Assembly (NCBI GenBank): GCA_903910745.1
Contig: CAIWAO010000077.1
Location: forward strand, 1-55,659
DNA from: an uncultured Burkholderiales bacterium
GTDB lineage: Bacteria > Pseudomonadota > Gammaproteobacteria > Burkholderiales > Burkholderiaceae_C
Direction of reading: 5' to 3'
Length of the DNA stretch: 55,659 nt
The position numbers and the translations under genes are program-made. Below, one piece after another: positions 1 through 9,475 of the stretch (positions are counted from its first letter, which is position 1; each line of letters begins with the position of its first letter). Under the pieces are notes generated by a model, which did not search any database, was not told where the DNA came from, and was given only the letters and a program-made list of their open reading frames with translations.

Positions 1-38
1 CTTACCAAGGGAGTGCTCTACCACTGAGCCACATGGGC
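1..38 (-). tRNA. tRNA-Thr (GGT), cut by the window edge
   Basis: Read on the minus strand, the sequence opens with the acceptor strand GCCCATG, then a D-arm with GTGGCTCAGTGGTAGAGC, and an anticodon loop containing TTGGTAA, which gives anticodon GGT. The variable loop, T-arm and 3' end lie beyond the left edge. It is the third member of a Tyr-Gly-Thr tRNA run transcribed leftwards. In betaproteobacteria this run usually precedes a tuf gene, which would be off the window. Confidence 0.9.
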
Positions 39-86
39 ATTACCAACTCACCGCCAAAATCACCAAATCCAAAATCACCAAATTAA

Positions 87-160
87 TGGAGCGGGATGAG
101 AGAATCGAACTCTCGACAACAGTTTGGAAAACTGTAGTTTTACCATTAAACTAATCCCGC
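87..160 (-). tRNA. tRNA-Gly (TCC)
   Basis: The acceptor strands GCGGGAT and ATCCCGC pair perfectly. The anticodon loop TTTCCAA gives anticodon TCC. The T-arm contains GTTCGATTC. Discriminator T and a genome-encoded CCA end the gene at position 87. Length is 74 nt, normal for this isoacceptor. It sits between tRNA-Tyr and tRNA-Thr on the same strand and is probably processed from one precursor. Confidence 0.95.
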
Positions 161-219
161 ACTAAATCTAAACACACTACCAATGTCGCCGGATGCCCAT
201 TCAGGCACACGTCTTTCGA

Positions 220-305
220 TGGTGGAGGAGATTGGATTCGAACCAATGTAGGCGTAAGCCAACAGATTTACAGTCTGCCCCCTTTAGCCACTCGGGCACC
301 CCTCC
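220..305 (-). tRNA. tRNA-Tyr (GTA)
   Basis: On the minus strand the gene begins GGAGGGG and ends with its pairing partner CTCCTCC, then discriminator A and an encoded CCA. The anticodon loop CTGTAAA gives GTA. A long variable arm (class II tRNA) is present, as expected for bacterial tRNA-Tyr, making the gene 86 nt. It is the promoter-proximal member of the Tyr-Gly-Thr cluster. Confidence 0.95.
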
Positions 306-317
306 GGCGAACCCGAT

Positions 318-323
318 AATATA
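318..323 (-). promoter_or_regulatory. probable -10 box of the tRNA cluster
   Basis: On the minus strand TATATT (five of six matches to TATAAT) lies 12 bases before tRNA-Tyr. It is followed by a GC-rich discriminator (CGGGTTCGCC), the arrangement typical of stringently controlled stable-RNA promoters. I could not find a convincing -35 hexamer. The rest of the 306-500 gap is AT-rich and holds nothing else I can name. Confidence 0.45.
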
Positions 324-500
324 ACATAAATTTGGCTAAATTTCTTGCTCTAGACTGCTAGTTTAGCTTTATTTGGAAAGACTTTCTTAGAATGTTTTAT
401 GTTCGTTTTGTCTTTTTCTAATCCTTAAAACACACAAACAAAGGGACGTTTAGAAAAGATCATTAATTTTTTCACATCGCAAGTAATCCTATTTAGTTAC

Positions 501-1289
501 TTACACAGCCCAACTTCTGTCAATGCCGTGTTTACTTAACCAATTTTTGGCCGACGAGAAATGACCATTACCAATAAAGGGAGTCTTCCCCCTAAGAGCC
601 GAAAGCGGGGAAGGGTGGTTTGAACTTAAAACAAGCTTTTGCAATTCATTCCAACCCTTTGCCCTACGGATGCCTTGCTCCTTTGACTGTGCATGTGCTC
701 CCCAAAGCATAAAAACAATAGGGCGATCTTGCTCTGCAAGGGCATTGATAAGCAAGTCTGTCAACACTTCCCAACCTTGCCCAGAGTGTGAGGCAGGGGC
801 CCCTTGCTCAACAGTTAGAGTCGTATTTAGTAAAAGCACTCCTTTTTGAGCCCAGGCCTCCAAGTTTCCAGACTCCGGCGTATGAAACCCTTCGATCAAT
901 GGATCACGAACAAGCTCTTTAAAAATATTAGCTAAAGACGGCGGCGTCTTAACGCCTTTTGGTACTGAGAAGCTTAGTCCGTGTGCTTGTCCTGGGCCGT
1001 GATAGGGGTCTTGACCCAAAATAACGATGCTCACTTCGTCAAATGGAGTTAGTTGCAAGGCACGGTAAACGTCCTTTGGATAGATCCTAGCACCGCTATT
1101 AATTCGCGCCTTAATGAACTCAGCCAAACGGAGGCCTAATTCAGACCTCCAAAATATTCTTAGAAGATCTAGCCACTTCGGATCAAGGCCGAGAACTAAA
1201 GCCTCCCCCATTGGATCAAAACTCTCAAGACACCCATCTCCAATGTCAAAGTTAAATTTGCGAGTTGAGTCCTGATCATGTTCCATCAT
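501..1289 (-). CDS. ung: uracil-DNA glycosylase (family 1)
   Basis: Removes uracil from DNA as the first step of base-excision repair in the cytoplasm. The 262-residue protein carries the family-1 water-activating motif GQDPYHG at residues 92-98 (catalytic Asp94) and the DNA-intercalating motif HPSPLSA at 225-231 (catalytic His225), so it should be active. Two adjacent ATG codons lie at the start; the outer one was taken. The roughly 40 residues before the conserved core are a little longer than in E. coli Ung. It is last in line behind trpC, 33 nt downstream, and probably transcribed with the trp genes. Confidence 0.96.
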   Translation of the reverse strand: MMEHDQDSTRKFNFDIGDGCLESFDPMGEALVLGLDPKWLDLLRIFWRSELGLRLAEFIKARINSGARIYPKDVYRALQLTPFDEVSIVILGQDPYHGPGQAHGLSFSVPKGVKTPPSLANIFKELVRDPLIEGFHTPESGNLEAWAQKGVLLLNTTLTVEQGAPASHSGQGWEVLTDLLINALAEQDRPIVFMLWGAHAQSKEQGIRRAKGWNELQKLVLSSNHPSPLSALRGKTPFIGNGHFSSAKNWLSKHGIDRSWAV

Positions 1290-1322
1290 GTTGGAAGCCC
1301 ATTGGGTAATATCCCTTTGAAA

Positions 1323-2135
1323 TTAGACAACCGAGTCGTCAAAAAACAAATGTGCCATCGCCTCGCCAGGATCTGGCGCCCGCATAAATGCCTCGCCCAC
1401 TAAAAAGGCATTAACCTTGGCCTCCCTTAACCGGGCAATATCTTGTTTGGTTTGAATACCACTCTCAGAGATCACAATTTTATCCGCGCTTTGCTCAAGC
1501 ACCTTCGCAACCATACCTATCGAAGTTGATAAATCAACCTCAAATGTTCTTAAATTTCTGTTGTTAACACCAACCAAAGGTGTTTTAAGCTTCAAAGCTC
1601 TTTCCAACTCAAATTGGTCATGTACCTCCACCAAACAAGCCATCCCAAGACTCATCGCAATAGCCTCGAACTCCACCATCTGCGGATCTTCTAGGCAAGC
1701 TGCAATCAACAAAATGCAATCTGCACCCATACACCTTGATTCATAAACTTGGTACGCATCAACAATAAAATCCTTTCTAAGTACAGGCAAATCACAAGAG
1801 GCACGAGCCTGTTTGAGATAGTCAACACTTCCTTGAAAAAACTGTTTGTCCGTCAAAACAGACAAACACGCGGCGCCAGACTGAGCATAACTTTGGGCAA
1901 TATCTGCTGCTACAAAGTCCTCGCGCAAAACACCCTTTGAAGGGCTCGCTTTTTTTACCTCGGCAATCACTGCAGAAAGGCCCTCTGTAATTTTGGCTTT
2001 GATAGCCCCCACAAAGTCCCGCGTCATAACCCTTGTAAAAGCATCATCTCTGATGGCCTCTAGGGACATCTTCCTTTTACTTGCTGCAACTTCGTCTTGC
2101 TTCACAGCCACGATTTCTTTTAATATGTCACTCAT
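1323..2135 (-). CDS. trpC: indole-3-glycerol-phosphate synthase
   Basis: Closes the indole ring in tryptophan synthesis, converting carboxyphenylaminodeoxyribulose phosphate to indole-3-glycerol phosphate. The 270-residue (beta/alpha)8 barrel shows the substrate-binding KKASPSKG motif, then VLRKDFIVD with the catalytic lysine, GVNNRNL, ISESGI and the phosphate-binding AFLVGEAFM near the end. It is a stand-alone TrpC, not the TrpC-TrpF fusion of enterics, as is usual in betaproteobacteria. It follows trpD by 28 nt in the trpE-G-D-C order. trpF, trpB and trpA are not in the window. Confidence 0.97.
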   Translation of the reverse strand: MSDILKEIVAVKQDEVAASKRKMSLEAIRDDAFTRVMTRDFVGAIKAKITEGLSAVIAEVKKASPSKGVLREDFVAADIAQSYAQSGAACLSVLTDKQFFQGSVDYLKQARASCDLPVLRKDFIVDAYQVYESRCMGADCILLIAACLEDPQMVEFEAIAMSLGMACLVEVHDQFELERALKLKTPLVGVNNRNLRTFEVDLSTSIGMVAKVLEQSADKIVISESGIQTKQDIARLREAKVNAFLVGEAFMRAPDPGEAMAHLFFDDSVV

Positions 2136-2163
2136 ATTTTGGATTTGTTTGTTTGAAAAAGAC

Positions 2164-3201
2164 TTAAGTGCTTAAAGTCAATTTTTGAGTCAGTGAAACC
2201 ATGTCTTTCAATTTATTCAAAGCTGCACCAGATTCAATTGTCTGTTTGGCCAAGATAAGACCATCCCTTATATTTTCAACCACATTTGCAGCGTACAAAG
2301 CCGCCGCCGCGTTCAAACAAACCACATCAAGTGGGGGTCCGCTCTCATTTTGCAGCACAGACATTAGCATAGCCTTTGACTCCTCTGCAGTGTTCACCTT
2401 CAGCGATCTTAATCCACTCATCGGCAAACCAAAATCCTCCGGATGGACTTCATATTCAGTAATTTTGCCGTCTTTTAGCTCGCCAACCAAAGTAGTTGCA
2501 CCTAAACTAACCTCATCCAAACCATCCCGTCCGTAAACGACCAAGGCGTGCTTGGCGCCAAGTCGCTCAAGCGCACGCACTTGGATTCCGACTAAGTCTT
2601 CATGAAAAACCCCCATCAAAATATTAGGGGCTTGGGCCGGGTTGGTTAAGGGGCCGAGAATATTAAATATTGTCCTAACCCCTAACTCTTTTCTCACAGG
2701 CGCTACATTTTTCATGGCGGGGTGATGATTGGGCGCAAACATAAACCCGACCCCAAGTTGATCAATGCAATTTGCGATGTCTGTGGGCTTTAAGTTAATA
2801 TTCACCCCCAAACTCTCAAGCACATCGGCACTACCGCTTTTGCTGCTAACACTTCGTCCACCGTGTTTGCTGACCCGTGCCCCGGCAGCACTGACTACGA
2901 ACATAGAGCAGGTGGAGATATTAAAAGTGTGTGAGCCGTCCCCTCCTGTGCCCACTATATCCACCAAATGTGTTGCGTCTTTAACGTGTACAGGAGTTGC
3001 GAACTCACGCATCACTTGCGCTGCTGCAGTGATCTCTCCTATTGTTTCTTTCTTGACTCTTAGACCTGTCAATATCGCTGCCATCATCAGCGGCGACATC
3101 TCCCCTTTCATGATCATGCGCATCAGGTGAAGCATTTCGTCGTGAAATATCTCGCGGTGCTCAATGGTTCTTTGTAAGGCCTCTGTTGCAGTAATACTCA
3201 T
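2164..3201 (-). CDS. trpD: anthranilate phosphoribosyltransferase
   Basis: Transfers the phosphoribosyl group of PRPP to anthranilate, the second step from chorismate to tryptophan. The 345-residue protein has the glycine-rich PRPP loop [12 protein letters not shown], the [18 protein letters not shown] metal/PRPP segment, [10 protein letters not shown] and [14 protein letters not shown], all in the usual order. It is separate from the TrpG amidotransferase domain, unlike the enteric TrpGD fusion. It lies 38 nt after trpG and 28 nt before trpC, consistent with one transcript. Confidence 0.97.
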   Translation of the reverse strand: MSITATEALQRTIEHREIFHDEMLHLMRMIMKGEMSPLMMAAILTGLRVKKETIGEITAAAQVMREFATPVHVKDATHLVDIVGTGGDGSHTFNISTCSMFVVSAAGARVSKHGGRSVSSKSGSADVLESLGVNINLKPTDIANCIDQLGVGFMFAPNHHPAMKNVAPVRKELGVRTIFNILGPLTNPAQAPNILMGVFHEDLVGIQVRALERLGAKHALVVYGRDGLDEVSLGATTLVGELKDGKITEYEVHPEDFGLPMSGLRSLKVNTAEESKAMLMSVLQNESGPPLDVVCLNAAAALYAANVVENIRDGLILAKQTIESGAALNKLKDMVSLTQKLTLST

Positions 3202-3239
3202 AGGAAATAATTAAATTTAAATTTTTTAAAAGAATAAAA

Positions 3240-3818
3240 TTAAGATAGATTCATAAAATTGTTGAGCAGCGCGTGTCCATGCTCAGTCAATATCGATTCC
3301 GGATGAAATTGCACGCCCTGAACATACACTTCCTTGTGTCTAACTCCCATAATCTCGCCATCATCACACCATGCTGTAATCTCAAGCTGTGCAGGGAAAG
3401 ACTCACGCTCAATTGCTAAAGAGTGGTACCTGTTGACAGTGTATTGGGCAGGCAGTCCACTAAAAACGCCTACTCCCGCCGTGCTCATCAAACTGGTTTT
3501 TCCATGCATCAAAGTCTTAGCTCGAACAACTCGTCCACCAAATGCTGCCCCAATGCTTTGATGACCCAAACAAACACCAAGAATTGGGATTTTGCCTGCA
3601 AAGTGCTGAATAGCGGGAACTGAGATTCCGGCCTCCATGGGGGAGCAAGGTCCAGGTGAAATTACCAACCGATCTGGTTTAATTGATGCAATGTCCTCAA
3701 GTGTGAGTTCATCATTTCTAAGGACCTTTACCTCGGCTCCAAGCTCAGCGAAATATTGAACAATGTTGTAGGTGAAAGAGTCGTAATTGTCGACCATCAA
3801 AATCTTGAGTCCACTCAC
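3240..3818 (-). CDS. trpG: anthranilate synthase glutaminase subunit
   Basis: Class I glutamine amidotransferase that supplies ammonia to TrpE for anthranilate synthesis. The 192-residue protein opens with the [11 protein letters not shown] signature and contains the nucleophile elbow GVCLGHQ and the C-terminal HPESI of the Cys-His-Glu triad. The start is a GTG that overlaps the trpE stop as GTGA. A strong Shine-Dalgarno stretch GAGGAGGG, lying inside the last trpE codons, sits six bases before it. This makes translational coupling with trpE, its obligate partner, very likely. In some species this subunit also serves PabB. Confidence 0.96.
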   Translation of the reverse strand: MSGLKILMVDNYDSFTYNIVQYFAELGAEVKVLRNDELTLEDIASIKPDRLVISPGPCSPMEAGISVPAIQHFAGKIPILGVCLGHQSIGAAFGGRVVRAKTLMHGKTSLMSTAGVGVFSGLPAQYTVNRYHSLAIERESFPAQLEITAWCDDGEIMGVRHKEVYVQGVQFHPESILTEHGHALLNNFMNLS

Positions 3819-5341
3819 AGCAAACCCTCCTCAACCAATTCACTGGCACGAAGTAAAGCTCTCGCTTTGTGCTCTGTCTCCATCCATTCAAGCTCTGGGA
3901 CAGAGTCAGCAACCACTCCGGCCGCAGCTTGAACATAAAGCTGTCCATCCTTGATTATCCCAGTTCGAATTGCGATGGCAATATCCATATCCCCGGCAAA
4001 ACTTAAATATCCGCACGCACCACCGTAAATACCGCGTTTTGTTGGCTCTAATTGATCAATCAACTCCATTGCATGTACCTTTGGAGCCCCTGTCAAGGTT
4101 CCCGCTGGAAAGGTGGCTTTAAAAATATCCATGCTATCTAAGCCTTCCTTGACCAATCCTTCAACGTTACTAACTATGTGCATAACGTGGCTATAGCGCT
4201 CTACCTTAAAGGCCTCTGTTACTTTCACACTGCCAGACTTGGCGATCCTTCCGATATCGTTTCTTGCAAGGTCAATCAACATGACGTGCTCAGCGCGCTC
4301 TTTAGGATCGTTGATCAACTCTTGCTCGGTCGCCAGATCCTGTTCCTCATTTGCACCTCTAGGTCTGGTACCCGCTAAAGGACGAATGGTTACTTTAGAC
4401 CCTTGGGGAGTCGGCTCATGGCGCACCAAAATCTCAGGGGACGCACCAACGACTTGAAAATCTCCGAAGTTGTAAAAGTACATATAGGGGCTAGGGTTCA
4501 GTGAACGTAGCGCTCTATACAGGGATAAAGGATTTTGGGTGAAACTCTTTTTCAACCGTTGGCCTACCTGCACCTGCATAAAGTCACCGCTCTCTATCAG
4601 ATGTTTTGCACGGTCAACTGCCTTTAAAAAATCTGCTTTAGCAAACTCTCGAATAACACTTTGTGAAGTAACAGGCTCAAGGGAAGGGACCACGACGGGG
4701 GTAGATAGTTTTGCCTTTAAAAACTTTAACCTTTCTTTGGCAACCCCATATGCATCAGGATCCCTAGGATCTGCATAAACGATGATGAACAATTTTCCAG
4801 ACAAGTTATCTATCACCGCCAGCTCCTCCGTTTGGAGCAACAAAATATCTGGACACCCAAGACTGTCTGGCGGGCAAGTTTTCTCTAACTTTTTCTCAAT
4901 ATAGCGAACGCTATCGTATCCAAAATACCCGGCAAGTCCACCACAAAACCTAGGTAATCCGGGTCTTAACGCTACTTTAAATCGCTTTTGATATTGAGCA
5001 ATAAAATCGAGTGGGTTTCCAAAATGTTCCTCAATGACTTGGCCCAAATGCACTACCTGTGTTTTTGCCGAGTCGCCAAATCCATTCGATTGCACCCAAG
5101 TTTTAGCGGGTAGCCCTATAAAACTATAGCGACCAAATCGCTCTCCACCGACAACAGACTCCAGTAAGAAGCTGTTCTTGCCCAAGGGCTCTTCTTTAGA
5201 AAAAGAAGACTGAGTGAGCTTAAGATACAAAGTAAGAGGGGTTTCAAGATCGGCAAATGCTTGCTCAATCATGGGTATTTTGTTGTAACCCTGGGCCACT
5301 AACTCATCAAATTCTTTAACTGATAACAAAATATTCTCCAC
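3815..5341 (-). CDS. trpE: anthranilate synthase chorismate-binding subunit
   Basis: Converts chorismate and ammonia (or glutamine via TrpG) to anthranilate. The 508-residue protein has the LLES feedback motif linked to tryptophan inhibition near residue 60, and the catalytic segments [38 protein letters not shown] and GIYGGACGY. The outermost start is a GTG at 5341 with a poor ribosome site. A TTG at 5329 has GGAG five bases upstream and may be the real start, shortening the protein by four residues. No tryptophan-rich leader peptide or attenuator is visible upstream. Confidence 0.97.
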   Translation of the reverse strand: MENILLSVKEFDELVAQGYNKIPMIEQAFADLETPLTLYLKLTQSSFSKEEPLGKNSFLLESVVGGERFGRYSFIGLPAKTWVQSNGFGDSAKTQVVHLGQVIEEHFGNPLDFIAQYQKRFKVALRPGLPRFCGGLAGYFGYDSVRYIEKKLEKTCPPDSLGCPDILLLQTEELAVIDNLSGKLFIIVYADPRDPDAYGVAKERLKFLKAKLSTPVVVPSLEPVTSQSVIREFAKADFLKAVDRAKHLIESGDFMQVQVGQRLKKSFTQNPLSLYRALRSLNPSPYMYFYNFGDFQVVGASPEILVRHEPTPQGSKVTIRPLAGTRPRGANEEQDLATEQELINDPKERAEHVMLIDLARNDIGRIAKSGSVKVTEAFKVERYSHVMHIVSNVEGLVKEGLDSMDIFKATFPAGTLTGAPKVHAMELIDQLEPTKRGIYGGACGYLSFAGDMDIAIAIRTGIIKDGQLYVQAAAGVVADSVPELEWMETEHKARALLRASELVEEGLL

Positions 5342-5618
5342 AACACCGACCCAACTATTGGATCCAAATTTAAAAGTTTTGCGAGTTAAGTGTTACTGAG
5401 TGCCTGAAAATAATTGGCAATCAAGTTAGACAAAAAGATTTAGCGAAACTTTAACTCGTTTTTTACGCTTGTTCGCTTTAATGAATATTCAAAGCTTTTA
5501 ATGAGGTTAGCCACGCCAGGGCCAAGCTCCCCGGTAACTACAACCTGTAACAGTGGTGGAATGTATAAACATAAGTGTCTAGTTTACATTAGAAAAAGCA
5601 ACAGCTTTGACCTGCTTA
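5342..5618. other. intergenic region upstream of trpE
   Basis: This 277-nt gap on the leader side of trpE holds no recognised gene. I looked for a trp leader peptide and a terminator/antiterminator pair and found neither. Just beyond the pncC stop a weak stem (AAGCA/TGCTT followed by a T run on the minus strand) may end the upstream transcript. A 47-codon open stretch on the minus strand is listed separately. Confidence 0.5.
5440..5583 (-). other. short open frame of unknown nature
   Basis: A stop-to-stop frame of 47 codons on the minus strand ends at TAA 5440. Its translation looks protein-like, including VVVTGELGPGVANLIKSFEY and a basic C-terminus, but it has no ATG, GTG or TTG start in a sensible position. 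It may be a fossil of a lost gene or chance. I do not recognise any family. Confidence 0.15.
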
Positions 5619-6137
5619 TCACTCAATAGCCATAAATTTAGCAATACCTGACAAAGCATAAGCAACAGTTTGCTTGCGAACCTGTGCTCGGTCTCCATCA
5701 AATTGAGCTCGCTCACTACTCAACCATATTGCATCAGCCCCAACCGTTGGGCCCCCATCACTTGGCAGAGCCCAGGCGAACCACACAGTCCCAACAGGCT
5801 TGCCAGCACTCCCTCCCGTTGGTCCAGCTACGCCCGTCACGGCTACAGATACCTGCGCTCTTGAATGCCTCAACGCTCCAAGCGCCATAGCGCGTGCCAC
5901 TTCCTCACTTACAGCGCCGTGCTGTTGGACCAAAAGTGCATCAACTCCTAAGAGCTCGGTCTTTGATGCATTTGAGTAAGTAACAAAACCCCTCTCAAAC
6001 CAATCACTTGACCCTGCCAGATTTGTACAACTTGCTGCAATCAGCCCGCCTGTGCAACTCTCAGCGGTACACATTGACCAACCCCTTTGCATCAAAGCCT
6101 TGGAAACCGAAATTACTAAATCTTCTTCATTTTTCAT
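5619..6137 (-). CDS. pncC: nicotinamide-nucleotide amidase (CinA C-terminal domain protein)
   Basis: Deamidates nicotinamide mononucleotide to nicotinate mononucleotide in the pyridine nucleotide cycle. The 172-residue protein is the stand-alone CinA C-terminal domain. It has the catalytic-serine motif AESCTGG at residues 25-31, followed by GFVTYSN, GAVSEEVARAMA and the glycine-rich VTGVAGPTGG. It follows pgpA by 10 nt and is the last gene of an apaG-thiL-pgpA-pncC series, an order common in betaproteobacteria. Older annotations call this family competence-damage protein CinA. Confidence 0.93.
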   Translation of the reverse strand: MKNEEDLVISVSKALMQRGWSMCTAESCTGGLIAASCTNLAGSSDWFERGFVTYSNASKTELLGVDALLVQQHGAVSEEVARAMALGALRHSRAQVSVAVTGVAGPTGGSAGKPVGTVWFAWALPSDGGPTVGADAIWLSSERAQFDGDRAQVRKQTVAYALSGIAKFMAIE

Positions 6138-6147
6138 ATAAACCCCC

Positions 6148-6636
6148 TCAAGTCACTCGCCATATGGCCAAGACCAACAAAGTACAAAAGGCGGCGACAA
6201 AGTCATCAAATAAAATCCCCCATCCCCCTTTATACCCCCAACCCTTAAAGTATTGATCAGCCCAACGAATCGGACCAGGCTTTGCAATATCAAAAAATCT
6301 AAATATAACAAACGCTGCAAATTGGCCACCAAAACCAACCGGCATCCAAATCCACATGATCAGCCAAAAAGCGACAATCTCATCCCAAACAATTGCACCC
6401 GGGTCCTTATCTAGCAAATGATCAGCCGTCACTGTGCAAGCCCACCATCCAACCAAAGTCGAGACTGCAATCACAACCCCAATCTCGCGTGGCTGAAGCC
6501 AAATTGCCAAGACCAAATACACAGCCCATGCCCAAAGAGTAGCAACTGTACCTGGAGCTATCTTGCTCATTCCAGAGCCAAATCCGAGCGCCATAAAATG
6601 CGCTGGATGAGAGAGTAAAAAGCGTGAATTAATCAT
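6148..6636 (-). CDS. pgpA: phosphatidylglycerophosphatase A
   Basis: Dephosphorylates phosphatidylglycerol phosphate to phosphatidylglycerol in the inner membrane. The 162-residue protein has the family signatures GSGMSKIAPGT (residues 20-30), DPGAIVWDE (78-86, acidic metal site) and FDDFVAA (143-149), separated by hydrophobic membrane segments. It lies between thiL (3 nt upstream) and pncC (10 nt downstream). The thiL-pgpA pairing is widespread in proteobacteria and supports the call. Confidence 0.95.
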   Translation of the reverse strand: MINSRFLLSHPAHFMALGFGSGMSKIAPGTVATLWAWAVYLVLAIWLQPREIGVVIAVSTLVGWWACTVTADHLLDKDPGAIVWDEIVAFWLIMWIWMPVGFGGQFAAFVIFRFFDIAKPGPIRWADQYFKGWGYKGGWGILFDDFVAAFCTLLVLAIWRVT

Positions 6637-6639
6637 TTA

Positions 6640-7608
6640 CTATGCCGCGTGAAAGTGATCGAAGGACGAAAACTGTTGGCTCATTATTTCACCTTTTAAG
6701 TCAAGAAGCTTTAAACCTAATTCGGCCGAAACCAAGCCAATACGGGTCACTGGTGTAAGACTTTTGTGACTTGCAATTGCTACTTGTTCGCGTAAATGTG
6801 GACTTGCAGTAAACAACAACTCGTAATCATCTCCGCCACTCAATACGTAATCCAACCTTTTATGAACTTCTAGCCTTTGCAAATCCTGCGTTATAGCTGC
6901 ACTTTCGTGGATCCAATCCGTACTAAGTGTTGCTCCGACGTTAGAACGTTTTAAGATGTGTCCCAAATCTCCAACCAGTCCATCGCTGATATCAATACAG
7001 GAATTGGCAATTCTTCTAAGCGCCACGCCAAGATTGATTCTTGGTGTGGGCTGTTCTAAACGCATTCTTACGCGCTCAAAAGATTCTCTATCCAAGCTCT
7101 GTGAACCCCTAAAAACCTCAAGAGCTAACCGTGCATCTCCAAGTGTTCCGCTTACATAAATATCATCTCCCAACTTTGCCCCGCTACGAAGTAGCACCTC
7201 ATTTGCCGGCGTCTCCCCAAACACAGTTATACAAATACTCAACGGGCCCTTTGTCGTATCCCCACCAATTAAATCAATTGAATATTCGTCCGCAGTATCC
7301 CAAAGCCCATTAGAAAATGACTCCAGCCAAGATATGTTTATTTCAGGCAAAGAGATTGCCAAAGTAAATGCTGTGGGAGTAGCTCCACAAGCAGCCAAAT
7401 CACTTAAATTAACCGCCAGCGCCTTTACCCCCAGCCTGTATGGGGATACTGTAGATAAGAAATGTCGTCCCTCTATCAGCATATCACTGCTGATGCATTG
7501 GACCATTCCTTGATTGGGTTGCAACAAAGCACAGTCATCGCCCCCAGCTAACAAAGCTCTTTTAGGAGGCCTGGTAAAGTACTGAGCGATAACGTCAAAC
7601 TCTCCCAT
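6640..7608 (-). CDS. thiL: thiamine-monophosphate kinase
   Basis: Phosphorylates thiamine monophosphate to the active cofactor thiamine pyrophosphate. The 322-residue protein has the PurM-like fold markers GDDCALL at residues 23-29, VNLSDLAACGATP, IGGDTTKGP (114-122), the VSGTLGDA segment and DISDGLVGDLGHIL. It is followed by pgpA after 3 nt and preceded by apaG by 11 nt, so the three are probably cotranscribed. No other thiamine gene or TPP riboswitch is seen nearby. Confidence 0.95.
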   Translation of the reverse strand: MGEFDVIAQYFTRPPKRALLAGGDDCALLQPNQGMVQCISSDMLIEGRHFLSTVSPYRLGVKALAVNLSDLAACGATPTAFTLAISLPEINISWLESFSNGLWDTADEYSIDLIGGDTTKGPLSICITVFGETPANEVLLRSGAKLGDDIYVSGTLGDARLALEVFRGSQSLDRESFERVRMRLEQPTPRINLGVALRRIANSCIDISDGLVGDLGHILKRSNVGATLSTDWIHESAAITQDLQRLEVHKRLDYVLSGGDDYELLFTASPHLREQVAIASHKSLTPVTRIGLVSAELGLKLLDLKGEIMSQQFSSFDHFHAA

Positions 7609-7619
7609 CTATTTCCCTT

Positions 7620-8012
7620 TTAATGTAGGTTTGGACGACGGTCCTCGTCACTTAAAGCGTCTAAGACAAACATGGGTATATCAACCTCATATTTTTCACC
7701 GTCCTCAGCAACACAAAAATAACTTCCATGCATCGTGCCTGTAGGGGTTCGAAGTCTGGCTCCACTTGAGTATTCAAACACCTCGCCCGGTTGAATCAAT
7801 GGTTGATATCCAACCACTCCCAAACCTTTAACTTTTTCATGAAATCCATTGGCATCGTTAATGTGCCAAGTTCTAGAAATTAATTGGATTGCAACTGAGC
7901 CTACATTTTTAATGCTGACAGCATAACTAAATGAATATATTTCCTGTTCAGCCGATGAGTGCTCGGCCATATACTGGGGCTTTACTTCTACTTTGAGTTC
8001 GTATTTAGACAT
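7620..8012 (-). CDS. apaG: ApaG/CorD domain protein
   Basis: A 130-residue protein of the ApaG family, a fibronectin-III-like beta-sandwich named for its link to diadenosine tetraphosphate and cobalt/magnesium phenotypes in enterics; its biochemical role is unsettled. The sequence shows SYAVSIKNVGSVAIQL, SRTWHINDANG, the glycine motif GLGVVGYQPLIQPGEVFEY and GTMHGSYF, all typical. In betaproteobacteria apaG often stands divergent from rpe, exactly as here, and it leads the thiL-pgpA-pncC series. Confidence 0.93.
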   Translation of the reverse strand: MSKYELKVEVKPQYMAEHSSAEQEIYSFSYAVSIKNVGSVAIQLISRTWHINDANGFHEKVKGLGVVGYQPLIQPGEVFEYSSGARLRTPTGTMHGSYFCVAEDGEKYEVDIPMFVLDALSDEDRRPNLH

Positions 8013-8066
8013 CTAATAAATTTGTGAGTATTCAATTGAAGGAAAATTAATTTGTAATAATCTTAT

Positions 8067-8101
8067 GCTTAAGCAAAGTGTATTTTGGCACTGCCTAAGC
8101 A
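8067..8101. promoter_or_regulatory. imperfect hairpin in the apaG/rpe divergent gap
   Basis: The 8013-8306 gap between apaG and rpe must hold both promoters. Its only structure I can see is GCTTAAGC at 8067, which with the following AAAGTG pairs imperfectly with CACTGCCTAAGC ending near 8101. It also contains the 10-bp palindrome TGCTTAAGCA. I cannot assign a regulator or a clear promoter. The remainder is AT-rich. Confidence 0.25.
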
Positions 8102-8306
8102 ACAAACCCAAAAATAACGAAAAAATCCTATTCATTTGAAAAAAACCGACCCAAGATTGGCAAAATTTGGCTTCGTATAAATGAGGTAGTATGGATAAAG
8201 TAAGCTGTATTAATCTATGACAAAATCAACGCTCTTAACGCCGATCAAAGCTTTTTCACAATGATCTTTTCAAAATGAATTAAGTGCTAGGTTTTTGGAA
8301 TTAAAA

Positions 8307-8990
8307 ATGACTAACAAATTCATCATCTCCCCCTCCATCTTATCTGCAGACTTTACCCAACTTGGGGCAGAAATACAAAAAGTCATTCACGCTGGCGCTG
8401 ATTGGATACACTTTGATGTGATGGACAACCATTATGTGCCCAATTTAACCTTTGGGCCAATGATATGTCAGGCTCTAAAGCCCCTTGCTTACACATCAGA
8501 TAAAAAACCCGTGCCAATTGATGTTCACCTTATGGTCGAGCCTGTGGATGCTATTGCGCAGGCTTTTGCTGTTGCTGGCGCTGACCTAATCAGCTTTCAC
8601 CCCGACGCAAGCCATCATGTCCACAGGAGCATTCAAGCGATCAAGTCTGCAGGTTGCAAAGTGGGTTTGGTATTCAATCCCGCTCAACCTATAGATATAT
8701 TGAATGAAGTCATCGACGAGTTAGATTTGATTTTGATTATGAGCGTCAACCCAGGTTTTGGCGGCCAATCTTTTATTGGCTCCTCTCTTAAGAAAATAGA
8801 GCGGGTAAAGAAATTAATTCAAGCATGCGGAAAATCTATTCACCTTGAAGTTGATGGCGGTATTAAAGTCGAGAATATTCGAAGTGTTGCCGATGCTGGT
8901 GCAGATGCTTTTGTGGCAGGAAGTGCCATCTTCGGACAAAAAAATTATGCCTCAGTCATCTCCGATATGAGAGCAGCTCTGGTTGGCTAA
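8307..8990 (+). CDS. rpe: ribulose-phosphate 3-epimerase
   Basis: Interconverts ribulose 5-phosphate and xylulose 5-phosphate in the pentose phosphate pathway. The 227-residue TIM barrel shows SPSILSADF, the metal ligands in [28 protein letters not shown] and [11 protein letters not shown], ending with AGSAIFG. I chose ATG 8307 because the protein then begins [16 protein letters not shown] like other Rpe proteins and a GGA lies seven bases upstream. A TTG four codons earlier is possible. In many relatives rpe is followed by gph and trpE; here neither follows. Confidence 0.96.
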   Translation: MTNKFIISPSILSADFTQLGAEIQKVIHAGADWIHFDVMDNHYVPNLTFGPMICQALKPLAYTSDKKPVPIDVHLMVEPVDAIAQAFAVAGADLISFHPDASHHVHRSIQAIKSAGCKVGLVFNPAQPIDILNEVIDELDLILIMSVNPGFGGQSFIGSSLKKIERVKKLIQACGKSIHLEVDGGIKVENIRSVADAGADAFVAGSAIFGQKNYASVISDMRAALVG

Positions 8991-9037
8991 ACCGACACAC
9001 TCAATTTAATAACGAATACCGAGTTTATTTTTTCAAA

Positions 9038-9475
9038 TTAGCTCGACTTTTGGGGCCACTGCGAGTGAACCACAACCCCTAGGCGCTGTAGTCTGTTTTT
9101 CATTGTCAATACACACTTGTCTTTGCTAATTAACTCAGAGCTATAAAAGACCGCTAAATCTATAAACTTTTGATCATCTGGATCTTTGCAGGTGAATTTA
9201 CACTTAGGTACGTCTGCTTTTATATCCACGAGCGCGTCAAAATTAGCCATTAAATCACCCAAGCTTTTCTGCATCTTAAGCACTCTGAGCTTGATATGGG
9301 GATAATCTAAGACTCTTTTCAGCTCCTCCCTCATCGCAGCTGTCGCAATCCAATTTAGAGTTTTTTTATCTAGCGCGTTTTTCAAGTCCTCTGTCCTCGT
9401 GTCCTTGAAAACCCACAGGTCCAATGCCACATTGGTGTCAATCACCACCCAGGCCTCAGACTGATTAGGTTGCAT
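9038..9475 (-). CDS. PIN-domain protein, putative ribonuclease
   Basis: A 145-residue PIN-domain protein of the group often labelled 'putative toxin component, PIN family'. The acidic metal-site residues of the fold are present: Asp13 in VIDTNV, Glu50/Glu51, Asp98-Asp101 in KDPDDQKF, and Asp119 in SKDK. It is therefore probably a Mg-dependent single-strand RNase. No antitoxin-like small gene is next to it. Instead its start overlaps the end of the RNA methyltransferase gene by 11 nt, suggesting a chromosomal RNA-related role rather than an addiction module. The true substrate is unknown. Confidence 0.8.
   Translation of the reverse strand: MQPNQSEAWVVIDTNVALDLWVFKDTRTEDLKNALDKKTLNWIATAAMREELKRVLDYPHIKLRVLKMQKSLGDLMANFDALVDIKADVPKCKFTCKDPDDQKFIDLAVFYSSELISKDKCVLTMKNRLQRLGVVVHSQWPQKSS

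Noticed and set aside
5342-5618. trp attenuator or leader peptide
   Set aside because: No short frame with consecutive Trp codons and no competing stem pair was found before trpE.
8086-8100. Possible sigma-54 promoter (TGGCAC, GC 10 nt after GG) upstream of rpe
   Set aside because: The -24 half is good but the -12 half reads AAGC instead of TTGC, and the nearest gene is a housekeeping epimerase about 200 nt away.
9038-9475. PIN gene as half of a toxin-antitoxin module
   Set aside because: No antitoxin-like gene lies on either side; the neighbours are rpe (opposite strand) and an rRNA methyltransferase.
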